Positions 18,566 through 26,815 of a stretch of 64,000 nt of DNA are shown here, in pieces. Positions within the stretch are counted from its first letter, which is position 1; every line of letters begins with the position of its first letter. The stretch comes from Actinoplanes octamycinicus (lineage in GTDB: Bacteria > Actinomycetota > Actinomycetes > Mycobacteriales > Micromonosporaceae): assembly GCF_014205225.1 (NCBI RefSeq), contig NZ_JACHNB010000001.1:7607501-7671500 (forward strand), in the 5' to 3' direction. The position numbers and the translations under genes were made by a program. A model generated the notes under the pieces. The model was not told the origin of the DNA and did not search any database. It saw only the letters and a list, made by a program, of their open reading frames with translations.

Positions 18566-19694
18566 GACGCTCCTGCGGAGTCTCATCCCGGGTGTTCTCG
18601 GGATCCTCGTCCGCCGCGGAGCTGACTTCGCGGCGGCCGAGGACGCCGTGCAGGACGCCCTGGTCGAGGCGCTCCGGGTGTGGCCGGCCGACCCGCCCCG
18701 GGACCCGAAGGGCTGGCTGGTCACCGCGGCCTGGCGCAAGTTCCTGGACGCCAGCCGGGCGGACGCCGCCCGGCGCCGGCGCGAGGACCTGGTCGACGAC
18801 CAGCCGGCGCCCGGCCCGGTGTCCGGGGTGGACGACACGCTGCGGCTCTACTTCCTCTGCGCGCACCCGTCGCTGACCCCGTCGTCGGCGGTGGCGCTCA
18901 CCCTGCGGGCGGTCGGCGGCCTGACCACCCGGCAGATCGCCGACGCCTACCTGGTGCCGGAGGCGACGATGGCGCAGCGGATCAGCCGGGCCAAGCGGAC
19001 CGTCGGCGCGGTCCGCTTCGACCAGCCCGGCGACGTCGGGACCGTGCTGCGGGTGCTCTACCTGGTGTTCAACGAGGGCTATTCCGGCGACGTCGACCTG
19101 GCCGCCGAGGCGATCCGGCTGACCCGGCAGCTGGCCGCCGCGGTCGACCACCCGGAGGTGGCCGGACTGCTGGCGCTGATGCTGCTGCACCACGCGCGGC
19201 GGGACGCGCGGACCGGGGCGGACGGGAGTCTGGTGCCGCTGGCCGAGCAGGACCGCGGCCGCTGGGACACCGAAATGATCGGGTCCGGCGTGGCGATCCT
19301 GCAGGCGGCGCTGGCCCGGGACCGGCTCGGCGAGTTCCAGGCGCAGGCGGCGATCGCGGCGTTGCACGCGGACGCGCGGACCGTCGCGGAGACCGACTGG
19401 GTGCAGATCGTCGAGTGGTACGACGAGCTGGCGAAACTGACCGACAGCCCGGTGGTGCTGCTGAACCGGGCGGTCGCGGTCGGCGAGGCGGACGGCGCGC
19501 GGGCCGGGCTGGCCGAGTTGGGCCGGCTCGACGCGGCGCTGCCCCGCTATGCGGCGGTGGCGGCCTACCTGCACGAGCGCGACGGTGACCTGGACACCGC
19601 GGCGCGGCTGTATGCCGAGGCCGCTCACAAGGCCACCACCATCGCCGAGCGCGATCATCTGACCCGCCAGGCCGCTCGGCTCAACAACCGCTGA
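18558..19694 (+). CDS. ECF42-group RNA polymerase sigma factor
   Basis: 378 residues, about twice the size of a minimal ECF factor. Sigma region 2 (FAAAEDAVQDALVEALRVWP) and region 4 (TLRAVGGLTTRQIADAYLVPEATMAQRISRAK) occupy the first 160 residues. The rest is the helical TPR-like C-terminal extension typical of ECF42 (YLVFNEGYSGD; LLALMLLHHARRDAR; SPVVLLNRAVAVGEADG). In that group the extension is needed for activity and no classical anti-sigma factor is known. GTG 18558 overlaps the DGPF stop, so the two are translationally coupled. Confidence 0.92.
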   Translation: MDETLLRSLIPGVLGILVRRGADFAAAEDAVQDALVEALRVWPADPPRDPKGWLVTAAWRKFLDASRADAARRRREDLVDDQPAPGPVSGVDDTLRLYFLCAHPSLTPSSAVALTLRAVGGLTTRQIADAYLVPEATMAQRISRAKRTVGAVRFDQPGDVGTVLRVLYLVFNEGYSGDVDLAAEAIRLTRQLAAAVDHPEVAGLLALMLLHHARRDARTGADGSLVPLAEQDRGRWDTEMIGSGVAILQAALARDRLGEFQAQAAIAALHADARTVAETDWVQIVEWYDELAKLTDSPVVLLNRAVAVGEADGARAGLAELGRLDAALPRYAAVAAYLHERDGDLDTAARLYAEAAHKATTIAERDHLTRQAARLNNR

Positions 19695-19791
19695 CAACAC
19701 CGCTTTCCGGTACGGCGGACAGCCGCCAAGGCGCGTCCCCGCCAGCGCCGGAGGCTTCCGCGGCGGGGCGGCGGCCGATAGACCGTTGACC

Positions 19792-20238
19792 ATGAGTCTC
19801 CTCCCCTCCGGGCGACGATCCCGACGCGCGCTGACCGCCCCGGTGGCCGGCGTCGTCGCCCTCCTGCTGCTGTCCGGCGCCCGACGCCGCGGCGGCGGGC
19901 ACGCGGCGATGCTGCCGCTGCGGCACAACGAGCACACCGCACCCGCCTCGGTGCTGATCCATCCCAGCGGACTGCTCGACGCGATGCTCGCCTTCTACGA
20001 CGTGCTCTGGGAGCGCGGCTACCCGGTGGCGCCCGGCGCCGCCGGCGAGGAGCTCGACGAGGTCGACCGGCGGCTGCTGTCGTTGCTGCTCAGCGGGCTC
20101 ACCGACCAGGCCGTCGCGGGCCGGCTCGGCCTCTCGCTGCGCACCGTGCAGCGCCGCATCCACCAGCTGATGACGAAGGCCGGGGTACACACCCGGCTGC
20201 AGCTCGGCTGGCACGCCGCCACCCGTGGCTGGGCCTAG
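19792..20238 (+). pseudogene. truncated TrmB/LuxR-like regulator, C-terminal remnant
   Basis: The last 110 or so residues match the C-terminus of actinomycete LuxR-type regulators: IHPSGLLDAMLAFYDVLW, then a LuxR helix-turn-helix (VDRRLLSLLLSGLTDQAVAGRLGLSLRTVQRRIHQLMTKAGVHTR, as two overlapping parts). Full-length relatives are about 300 residues or more with a TrmB-like N-terminal half. Here that half is missing, replaced by a short basic and hydrophobic stretch. It could still express a DNA-binding fragment of about 149 residues, but decay of a larger gene is more likely. Confidence 0.6.
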
Positions 20239-20239
20239 A

Positions 20240-21151
20240 CTAGAAGACCGCCACCCAGTCGTCCCGGATGCTGACCACCGTCCAGCCCCGCCGGTCCGCC
20301 TCGGCCAGCGCCTGCTCCGACCCGGCGACGTAGTCGAACTCCCGCTCCGCGTCGTCGTGCTTGACCAGCAGCCGCAGCGACGGCTTCCCGGGGCGCTGGG
20401 CGAAGTGGAGCATGGCGAGGTCGCCGTTGGAGTTGCCCGCGGCGAGCAGCGGCCGGCGCCCGGCACGGCTCCAGATCCGGATCGGCTTCTGCGGACCGTC
20501 GTCCAGATAGTCGGCCTCGGCCCGGTGGATGATCGTCCCGCCCCGCTCGTCCGGCCGGTACTCCAGCGCGACCGCACTGCCGATCACCCGCTCGCGGGGG
20601 ATGCCGTACACCTCCCGGCTGATCGGGCGCATGAAGTCACGGCCGCCGCCGGAGGCGATGTAGGTGGTGAAGCCGTTGCCGGCGAGCAGGTCGAGCAGGT
20701 CGACCATCGGCGCGTAGGTGCAGCGCAGGTATTCACGGCCGAGCGTGGGGTGCTTGGTCTCGCGCAGGAACCGCTCGGACTGCTCCTCGAACTCCTCGAC
20801 GCTGATCCCGTCGTAGGCGGCGAGGACGCCGGCCGCGAGCACTCGTACGTCGCGGTCGTCACCCGCGTAGTGCTCGGTCAGCACCCCGGCCAGCCAGGCA
20901 TGATCCTGTTCGTACGCGGCCTGCCACGGCTGGCGGCCGCGCAGCGCCGGGTCGGCCTCGGCCATCGCGGTCAGCCGTCGCAGGATGAAGTCCAGCTGGA
21001 TCGGCATCGGCTTCTCGCACCACAGCGTGCCGTCGTTGTCGAAGACGGCGACCCGCTCCTCGACCGGCACCTCGGCCACCACCGTCCGGACGAACTCCAG
21101 GATCGCCCGCTTCGTGTCCCCGTCCCGCCAGCTCGCCAATGCCTCCGTCAC
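20240..21151 (-). CDS. HAD-superfamily hydrolase (phosphoserine phosphatase-like)
   Basis: About 303-residue HAD phosphatase. Motif I is VFDNDGTLW (nucleophile and acid/base aspartates), motif II lies in YIASGGGRDFM, and motif III/IV in LLAAGNSNGDLAML. The cap region is large and helical. Start uncertain: GTG 21151 is used because homologous-looking sequence begins there; the frame stays open upstream to 21316, overlapping the divergent sulfatase. HAD proteins of this kind often sit beside arylsulfatase/FGE genes, which suggests a shared pathway, but the substrate is unknown. Confidence 0.82.
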   Translation of the reverse strand: MTEALASWRDGDTKRAILEFVRTVVAEVPVEERVAVFDNDGTLWCEKPMPIQLDFILRRLTAMAEADPALRGRQPWQAAYEQDHAWLAGVLTEHYAGDDRDVRVLAAGVLAAYDGISVEEFEEQSERFLRETKHPTLGREYLRCTYAPMVDLLDLLAGNGFTTYIASGGGRDFMRPISREVYGIPRERVIGSAVALEYRPDERGGTIIHRAEADYLDDGPQKPIRIWSRAGRRPLLAAGNSNGDLAMLHFAQRPGKPSLRLLVKHDDAEREFDYVAGSEQALAEADRRGWTVVSIRDDWVAVF

Positions 21152-21269
21152 CCTCCGACCATCGGGCAGCCGGAACGGTGTCCGCCTCACCCGGGCGGGG
21201 TGAGGCGGGCACCACCGCGGCTCGGATTGACTGGGTCCGCCACGCAGTCGAGAAGACGGGGAGCTGGCC

Positions 21270-22772
21270 ATGCCGACCGACCGGCCGAACATCCTGGTGA
21301 TCTGGGGCGACGACATCGGTATCTCGAATCTGAGCTGCTACAGCGACGGGTTGATGGGCTACCGGACGCCGAACATCGACCGGATCGCCGAGGAGGGCGC
21401 CCGGTTCACCGACTACTACGGCGAGCAGAGCTGCACGGCCGGGCGGGCCGCCTTCATCTGCGGGCAGAACCCGATCCGGACCGGGCTGACCAAGGTGGGC
21501 ATGCCCGGGGCGACCGTGGGCATCCAGGCCGAGGACCCGACGATCGCGACCGCGCTCAGGGCACACGGGTACGCGACCGGCCAGTTCGGCAAGAACCACC
21601 TCGGTGACCGGGACGAGCACCTGCCGACGGTGCACGGCTTCGACGAGTTCTTCGGCAACCTGTATCACCTGAACGCCGAGGAGGAGCCGGAGCAGCAGGA
21701 CTATCCACGGCCGGAGGACTTCCCGGAGTTCCACCAGCGGTTCGGCCCGCGCGGCGTGATCCACTCCTGGGCGGGCAAGGACGGCAGCCAGCGGATCGAG
21801 GACACCGGCCCGCTGACCCGCAAGCGGATGGAGACCGTCGACGAGGAGTTCCTCGCCGCCGCGGCCACCTTCATCCGCGACAAGGCCGGCGCCGAGCAGC
21901 CGTTCTTCGTCTGGTTCAACGCGACCCACATGCATTTCCGCACCCACGTCAAGCCGGAGAGCCGGGGGCAGGCCGGGCGGTGGCAGTCGGATTACCACGA
22001 CACGATGATCGACCACGACAAACTGGTCGGTGAGCTGCTCGGACTGCTCGACGAGCTGGGCATCGCCGACGACACGATCGTCGTCTACTCGACCGACAAC
22101 GGGCCGCACATGAACACCTGGCCGGACGCCGGGATGACCCCGTTCCGCGGGGAGAAGAACACCAACTGGGAGGGCGCCTACCGGGTGCCGTCGGTGGTGC
22201 GCTGGCCGGGGCGGATCGCGCCGGGGACGGTGCTCAACGACATCATGAGCCACGCCGACTGGTTCCCGACCCTGCTCGCCGCGGCCGGGGTGCCGGACAT
22301 CGCCGACCGGCTCCGGGCCGGCGCCGACCTCGACGGAACCCGCTATCACGTGCACCTCGACGGGCACGACCAGTTGCCGTACCTGACCGGTCAGGTGGAG
22401 TCGAGCGCGCGGGAGCACTTCTTCTACGTCTCCGACGACGGTGACCTGACCGCGGTCCGGTACGGCAACTGGAAGCTGGTCTTCCTGGAGCAGCGCGCCA
22501 CCGGCACGCTGCGGGTGTGGGCCGAGCCCTTCACCGAGCTGCGCGTACCGAAGATCTTCAATCTGCGGACCGATCCCTACGAGCGGGCCGACACCACCTC
22601 GAACACCTACTACGACTGGCTGCTCGACCACGCCTGGCTGGCCGTGCCGATGCAGTCGTTCGTCTTCAGCATGCTGCAGAGCTTCGGCGAGTTCCCGCGC
22701 CGGCAGAAACCGGCGAGCTTCAGCCTGGAACAGGTGCTGGCCAAGCTGCAGGCCGGCATCCCCAGCGCGTGA
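21270..22772 (+). CDS. type I sulfatase (arylsulfatase-like)
   Basis: 500-residue alkaline-phosphatase-fold sulfatase with no signal peptide. Metal ligands Asp14/Asp15 (IWGDD), the formylglycine site SCTAGRAAF (Cys55, Arg59), the HLGDRDEH region, and the C-terminal metal pair in YSTDNGPHMN are all visible. The maturation motif is CxAxR rather than the commoner CxPxR; alanine is an accepted variant. Cys55 must be oxidised to formylglycine, and the FGE gene overlaps its stop by 4 bp. GGGGAG lies 7 nt before ATG. Confidence 0.92.
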   Translation: MPTDRPNILVIWGDDIGISNLSCYSDGLMGYRTPNIDRIAEEGARFTDYYGEQSCTAGRAAFICGQNPIRTGLTKVGMPGATVGIQAEDPTIATALRAHGYATGQFGKNHLGDRDEHLPTVHGFDEFFGNLYHLNAEEEPEQQDYPRPEDFPEFHQRFGPRGVIHSWAGKDGSQRIEDTGPLTRKRMETVDEEFLAAAATFIRDKAGAEQPFFVWFNATHMHFRTHVKPESRGQAGRWQSDYHDTMIDHDKLVGELLGLLDELGIADDTIVVYSTDNGPHMNTWPDAGMTPFRGEKNTNWEGAYRVPSVVRWPGRIAPGTVLNDIMSHADWFPTLLAAAGVPDIADRLRAGADLDGTRYHVHLDGHDQLPYLTGQVESSAREHFFYVSDDGDLTAVRYGNWKLVFLEQRATGTLRVWAEPFTELRVPKIFNLRTDPYERADTTSNTYYDWLLDHAWLAVPMQSFVFSMLQSFGEFPRRQKPASFSLEQVLAKLQAGIPSA

Positions 22773-23731
22773 CCGCCGCGGCCACCGTCCCGGCCGGCGC
22801 CCCGCCGGCCGAGGACATGCGGTGGATCCCCGGGGGCACCTTCCGGATGGGCTCCGACGACCACTATCCGGAGGAGGCGCCGGCCCGCGACGTCGAGGTC
22901 GGTGGCTTCTGGATGTGCCGGACGACGGTGACCAACGCCGCGTTCACCGCGTTCGTCGCCGCGACCGGCTACCGGACGGTCGCCGAGCGGCCGCTGGACC
23001 CGGCCGACTTCCCCGGCGCCCCGGCGGAGAACCTGGTGCCCGGATCGATGGTGTTCGTCGGCACGCCCGGCCCGGTCGACCTGCGCCACCTGAGCCAGTG
23101 GTGGCGATGGACGCCGGGCGCGTCCTGGCGCCGCCCGGAGGGACCGGGCAGCAACCTGGCTGGCCGCGCCGGTCACCCGGTGGTGCACGTCGCGTACGAG
23201 GACGCCGACGCCTACGCGACCTGGGCCGGCCTGGCCCTGCCGACCGAGGCGCAGTGGGAGCACGCGGCCCGCGGCGGCCTCGACGGCGCCACCTACACCT
23301 GGGGGAACGCGCCCGAGCGGCCCAGCCGTCGGCAGGCGAACTACTGGCACGGCGACTTCCCGTGGCGGGCGGAGAGCGGATACGGCCGGACCGCGCCGGT
23401 CGGCTCGTTCCCGCCCAACGGCTACGGCCTGGTCGACATGGCCGGCAACGTCTGGGAGTGGACGCGGGACTGGTACACCGAGGACCGCTGGGCCGGCTAC
23501 GCCGCCTGCTGCCTGCCCCGTGACCCGCGCGGCGGCCGGCCGGCCGACAGTTACGACCCCGCCCAGCCGCAGATCCGGATCCCGCGCAAGGTGATCAAGG
23601 GCGGCTCGTTCCTCTGCGCGGACAGCTACTGCTTGCGCTACCGACCCGCCGCCCGCCGGCCGCACATGGTCGACACCGGGATGAGCCACGTCGGCTTCCG
23701 CTGTGTGGCGGTGCCGGCCCCGGAGGCATAG
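22769..23731 (+). CDS. formylglycine-generating enzyme (sulfatase activator)
   Basis: 320-residue FGE/SUMF1-family enzyme. It begins with WIPGGTFRMGSD, continues with RTTVTNAAFTAFV and LPTEAQWEHAARGG, then NVWEWTRDW, and ends with GGSFLCADSYCLRYRPAAR and HVGFRC. Cys283 and Cys288 are spaced like the copper-binding catalytic cysteine pair of the Streptomyces coelicolor enzyme, so it should be an aerobic oxidase converting the sulfatase cysteine to formylglycine. GTG 22769 overlaps the sulfatase TGA (GTGA), giving a coupled enzyme/activator pair. No signal peptide, consistent with cytosolic maturation. Confidence 0.93.
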   Translation: MTAAATVPAGAPPAEDMRWIPGGTFRMGSDDHYPEEAPARDVEVGGFWMCRTTVTNAAFTAFVAATGYRTVAERPLDPADFPGAPAENLVPGSMVFVGTPGPVDLRHLSQWWRWTPGASWRRPEGPGSNLAGRAGHPVVHVAYEDADAYATWAGLALPTEAQWEHAARGGLDGATYTWGNAPERPSRRQANYWHGDFPWRAESGYGRTAPVGSFPPNGYGLVDMAGNVWEWTRDWYTEDRWAGYAACCLPRDPRGGRPADSYDPAQPQIRIPRKVIKGGSFLCADSYCLRYRPAARRPHMVDTGMSHVGFRCVAVPAPEA

Positions 23732-23790
23732 GACGTTTCTCGTCGAGCCGTCCGAAGTCCACCGAGCGCGAGGCCGCAAGCGGTTCACCC

Positions 23791-23796
23791 TAGGCT
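23791..23796 (+). promoter_or_regulatory. leaderless -10 box (HAD gene)
   Basis: TAGGCT, then 6 nt and ATG 23803, with no ribosome-binding sequence before the start. Confidence 0.5.
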
Positions 23797-23802
23797 GTCA
23801 CC

Positions 23803-24456
23803 ATGATCCGAGCAGTGGTCGTGGACTTCGACGACACTCTGTGCCTGACCGAGGCGGCCTCGTTCGCGCTGGAGAACGAGGTGCTCGCCGAAATGGGCCG
23901 CCCGCCCATGTCGCGCGAGGTGCACCTGGCCACCTGGGGCGAGAAACTGCTCGACGCCATGCGGCGCCGCTCCCCCGGGCTGGACCTGGACCGGTTCGCC
24001 GAGCTGTTCCGGATCCACAACCAGCGCTACCTGGCCGACGGCCGGCTCGACGTGATCCCCCCGGAGAACCTGGCCGCCCTGGACCGCCTGGTCCTCGGCG
24101 GCCGGACCGTCCTGCTGCTCACCTCACGGACCGGCGAGGAGGTCGCGCACCTGCTCGAACCGGACCACCTGCTGGCCGGCCGGGTCACCGGCGCCTACCA
24201 CCAGGACAACACCCGCTTCCACAAACCGGACCCGCGGGTCTTCGACGAGCTGCTCGCCGAGACCGGCCTGAGCCCGGACCAGTGCGTCTACATCGGCGAT
24301 TCCCCGGGCGACGCGGTCGCCGCCGCCGGCGCCGGGATCCGTTTCGTCGCCTGCCTGCAGAGCGGCGTCCGCCGCCTGACCGACTTCGACCCCCGCCACG
24401 TCACCGCCGCGGTCAGCACCTTCCCGGAGATCGTCCCGATCGTCGAGGCCCTGTGA
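23803..24456 (+). CDS. HAD-family hydrolase (phosphoglycolate phosphatase-like)
   Basis: 217-residue HAD enzyme with motif I VVDFDDTLC, motif II LLLTSRTG, the conserved lysine in FHKPDPRVF, and motif IV YIGDSPGDAVAAAGAG. The helical cap falls between about residues 20 and 90, as in the beta-phosphoglucomutase/phosphoglycolate phosphatase (C1 cap) branch. Substrate unknown. It follows the FGE gene by 71 bp but has its own TAGGCT box, so it is probably a separate unit. Confidence 0.88.
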   Translation: MIRAVVVDFDDTLCLTEAASFALENEVLAEMGRPPMSREVHLATWGEKLLDAMRRRSPGLDLDRFAELFRIHNQRYLADGRLDVIPPENLAALDRLVLGGRTVLLLTSRTGEEVAHLLEPDHLLAGRVTGAYHQDNTRFHKPDPRVFDELLAETGLSPDQCVYIGDSPGDAVAAAGAGIRFVACLQSGVRRLTDFDPRHVTAAVSTFPEIVPIVEAL

Positions 24457-24509
24457 CGTCCTCCCGGATCGTCCCCAGGTGAACCCCACCGGCCGTGGGA
24501 CCCGGTCCG

Positions 24510-24515
24510 TATATT
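24510..24515 (+). promoter_or_regulatory. leaderless -10 box (membrane protein gene)
   Basis: TATATT, an excellent -10 match, is followed by 7 nt and ATG 24523; no ribosome-binding sequence is seen. Confidence 0.6.
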
Positions 24516-24522
24516 GCCGACC

Positions 24523-25479
24523 ATGACGCTACTCGACGCCGGTGGTCTGGAGCTGTCGCGGCAGGCGGCGCCGCCTCGGCGGGGTGGGCTCGGCCGGTGG
24601 GTCGCGGCGTTCGGCGCGCGGGCGTTCGTGGTCGCGGGGCTCGCGGCGCTGGTCGGCGGGCTGAGCGGGATCGCGCTCGGGTCCTGGCTGGCGTGGCGCG
24701 ACGTGGACGCGCTGGCACCGGGCCGGGCCACCGCGATCCGGCTGGCGCCCACCGTCCTGCCGGGCGCCTTCGACGACCGGGTCGACTACTACGGGCGGCA
24801 CACCTTCTGGAACCCGTACAGCGAGCACACCCTGCACGGCGGCACCGGGGTGCGGGCCGGCCGGGCCACCGTGACCGGCACCGCGCCGGCGGGAGCCCGC
24901 CCGACGGAGGTCGCGGCCGCCGTCGTCGAGCGGATGCGGGCCGGCGGCTGGCGGGACGTGCGGAGCACGGTTCGAACCCTGCCGATGGGGACCGTCGAGG
25001 TGACCGGCACGCGCGACGGGTATCTGGCCGCGGTGCAGTTCTCCCGGGGCGACGAGTTCAATCCGGCCACCCTGGAGTTCGCTCTGATGTGGGCCGAGCC
25101 GCCCGGCCACCTGCGCGACACCGTCGCCGGCGGGGTGGCCGGCGCGCTGCTCGGTGCACTGCTGGGATTGATCACCTCGTGGCGCTGGCGGCGGCACGGC
25201 CGGGGGATGCAGTGGACGTACGTGACGCTCTGCTCCGTCACGCTGCTCATGCTCGCCCCCGCCTGCCTGGGCAACGTCCCCACCACGACCGGTTCCCTGC
25301 TCGCCAGCACCGATCGCGACGGCCCGGGCCCGTCGGTGTACTGGGGCGGCTTCGTGATCTACGGCGCCGAGCCGCTCGCCATCCTGTCCCTGCTGCCGCT
25401 GCTGGCAATCGTCGCCGGCTGCTTCCTGCCACCCATCACCGCCGCCCGCCGAGCATGGCGGACGACCCGGCGGGCCTGA
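24523..25479 (+). CDS. hypothetical integral membrane protein
   Basis: 318 residues; family not recognised. One helix lies near residues 30-52, followed by an extracytoplasmic domain of about 130 residues (with YYGRHTFWNPYSEHTLHGG), then three hydrophobic segments (VAGGVAGALLGALLGLI, TLCSVTLLMLAPACLG, LAILSLLPLLAIVAGCFL). Both ends are basic and predicted cytosolic. ATG 24523 is preferred over TTG 24514 because of the TATATT box 7 nt upstream. Confidence 0.7.
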   Translation: MTLLDAGGLELSRQAAPPRRGGLGRWVAAFGARAFVVAGLAALVGGLSGIALGSWLAWRDVDALAPGRATAIRLAPTVLPGAFDDRVDYYGRHTFWNPYSEHTLHGGTGVRAGRATVTGTAPAGARPTEVAAAVVERMRAGGWRDVRSTVRTLPMGTVEVTGTRDGYLAAVQFSRGDEFNPATLEFALMWAEPPGHLRDTVAGGVAGALLGALLGLITSWRWRRHGRGMQWTYVTLCSVTLLMLAPACLGNVPTTTGSLLASTDRDGPGPSVYWGGFVIYGAEPLAILSLLPLLAIVAGCFLPPITAARRAWRTTRRA

Positions 25480-25489
25480 TCCCCGCGGT

Positions 25490-25515
25490 GACCGCGCCCA
25501 GTCGCGGGCGCGGTC
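25490..25515. terminator. bidirectional hairpin between convergent genes
   Basis: GACCGCGCCC (25490-25499) pairs perfectly with GGGCGCGGTC (25506-25515) across a 6-nt loop. It lies between the membrane protein stop (25479) and the stop of the small secreted protein on the other strand (25529), so it can serve both. Confidence 0.6.
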
Positions 25516-25528
25516 CACCGGGGCTGGG

Positions 25529-25900
25529 TCAGCTGCAGTTCGAGACGAGGCAGACCGTGATGACGTCCAGGTCGAGCGACTTGCCGAGGTTGGTCAGGTA
25601 GAAGCCGGCGACGGCGGTCTTGATCACCGTGACGTCCACGCCGGCGTTGTTCAGCACGTTCTGCAGGGCGACCAGCTGGGTGCCGCTCAGCACGTTCACG
25701 TCGCCGACGGTCACCGTGACGTTGTTGTCGTTCACCGTGCCGACGCAGTTGACCTTGTGGTCCTTGCCGCCGCCCTGGTTGGTGCAGGTGTAGTTCTTGT
25801 TGCCGTTCCCGGACGACATCGCGGGAGCGGCGGTGGCCGGAGCGGCGAAACCGACCGCCAGCGTGCCGATGACCAGGGCCAGCTTGATCGAGTGCTTCAT
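25529..25900 (-). CDS. small secreted protein of unknown function
   Basis: 123-residue protein with a clear signal peptide (MKHSIKLALVIGTLAVGFAAPATAAPA, cleavage near residue 27). The mature part is about 95 residues, Asn- and Val-rich, with cysteines in YTCTNQ, VNCVGT and VITVCLVSNCS, suggesting disulfides in a beta-rich exported domain. ATG 25900 has AGGA about 7 nt upstream. Function unknown; similar Asn/Gly-rich secreted proteins in actinomycetes may be surface associated. Confidence 0.78.
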   Translation of the reverse strand: MKHSIKLALVIGTLAVGFAAPATAAPAMSSGNGNKNYTCTNQGGGKDHKVNCVGTVNDNNVTVTVGDVNVLSGTQLVALQNVLNNAGVDVTVIKTAVAGFYLTNLGKSLDLDVITVCLVSNCS

Positions 25901-26058
25901 GGGGGGGTCCTTTCGTGGCACGAATATGAAGAAAGTCCGCAAATACTCGCTTTACGGACGAAACGGAACTATGCCACCACCGCTCCCGGCATTCGGGACG
26001 CGGCGGCGCGCCACGCCGCGGGTACCGCTCCCGGGTGACGCCCGCCCGCCGGAGCCGG

Positions 26059-26064
26059 TAGCGT
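26059..26064 (+). promoter_or_regulatory. leaderless -10 box (L,D-transpeptidase gene)
   Basis: TAGCGT followed by 7 nt and ATG 26072. It favours ATG 26072 over the in-frame GTG 26063, which would overlap the box. Confidence 0.5.
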
Positions 26065-26071
26065 GAGCCCG

Positions 26072-26815
26072 ATGAAGCGGGCCGTGCTGCTGGCGCTGGT
26101 GCTGCTGGCGGTCCTGCTGCCCGGCACCCCGGCCGCCGCCTCGGTGCCGGACCGGCTGGCGCACGTCGGCAACGCCCGGCAGTTGATCGTGGTGTCCGGC
26201 GCCGGCTGGTCGTCCAGTCACGCCACGCTGCGCGCCTACCAGCGCGGGCCGGACGGCAAGTGGCGGCAGGTGTTCGGCGCGATGCCGGCCCGCAGCGGTT
26301 ACGGCGGCTGGGTCTGGGCGGCGCAGCGGGTGCAGAACACCGGGACGACGCCGGTCGGCACGTTCACCATCACCCGGGCGTTCGGCGTGCGGGCCGACCC
26401 GGGGACGCGGTTGCCGTACCGGAAGGTCGACGCGAACGACTACTGGGTCGGCGACCGCCGGGACCCGAAGACCTACAACGTCTTCCAGCCGTCCGCGTCG
26501 AAGCACCGCACCTGGCGGATCTCCCAGGCCGAGCGGCTGGCCGCCTACCCGACCCAGTACGCCTACGCCGCCGTGATCAACTTCAACCGGCCGGCCGGCG
26601 TGCACTGGAACGCCAAGCTCGGCGAGTACGTCACCGCGACGCCGTCCCACGTGGGCCGCGGCTCAGCGGTCTTCCTGCACGTCAACGGCAAGGGCTCGAC
26701 CGCCGGCTGCGTGTCGGTCCGCCGGACGGACATGGTCCGGCTGCTCAAGTGGCTGCGCCCGACCCAGCATCCGCGGATCGTGATGGGCCCGGCCGCGGTG
26801 ATCACCCGGGCGTGA
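26072..26815 (+). CDS. L,D-transpeptidase (YkuD domain), secreted
   Basis: 247-residue exported protein: signal peptide (ALVLLAVLLPGTPAAA) and a YkuD catalytic domain. The active-site motif HVNGKGSTAGCVSV carries the histidine and the nucleophilic cysteine in the family's H-x(n)-S-T-x-G-C-V arrangement; TTPVGTFTITRAFG is the usual upstream strand. Such enzymes make 3-3 peptidoglycan crosslinks or attach proteins to the wall. Its end overlaps the convergent ArsR-type regulator gene by 14 bp. Confidence 0.88.
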   Translation: MKRAVLLALVLLAVLLPGTPAAASVPDRLAHVGNARQLIVVSGAGWSSSHATLRAYQRGPDGKWRQVFGAMPARSGYGGWVWAAQRVQNTGTTPVGTFTITRAFGVRADPGTRLPYRKVDANDYWVGDRRDPKTYNVFQPSASKHRTWRISQAERLAAYPTQYAYAAVINFNRPAGVHWNAKLGEYVTATPSHVGRGSAVFLHVNGKGSTAGCVSVRRTDMVRLLKWLRPTQHPRIVMGPAAVITRA

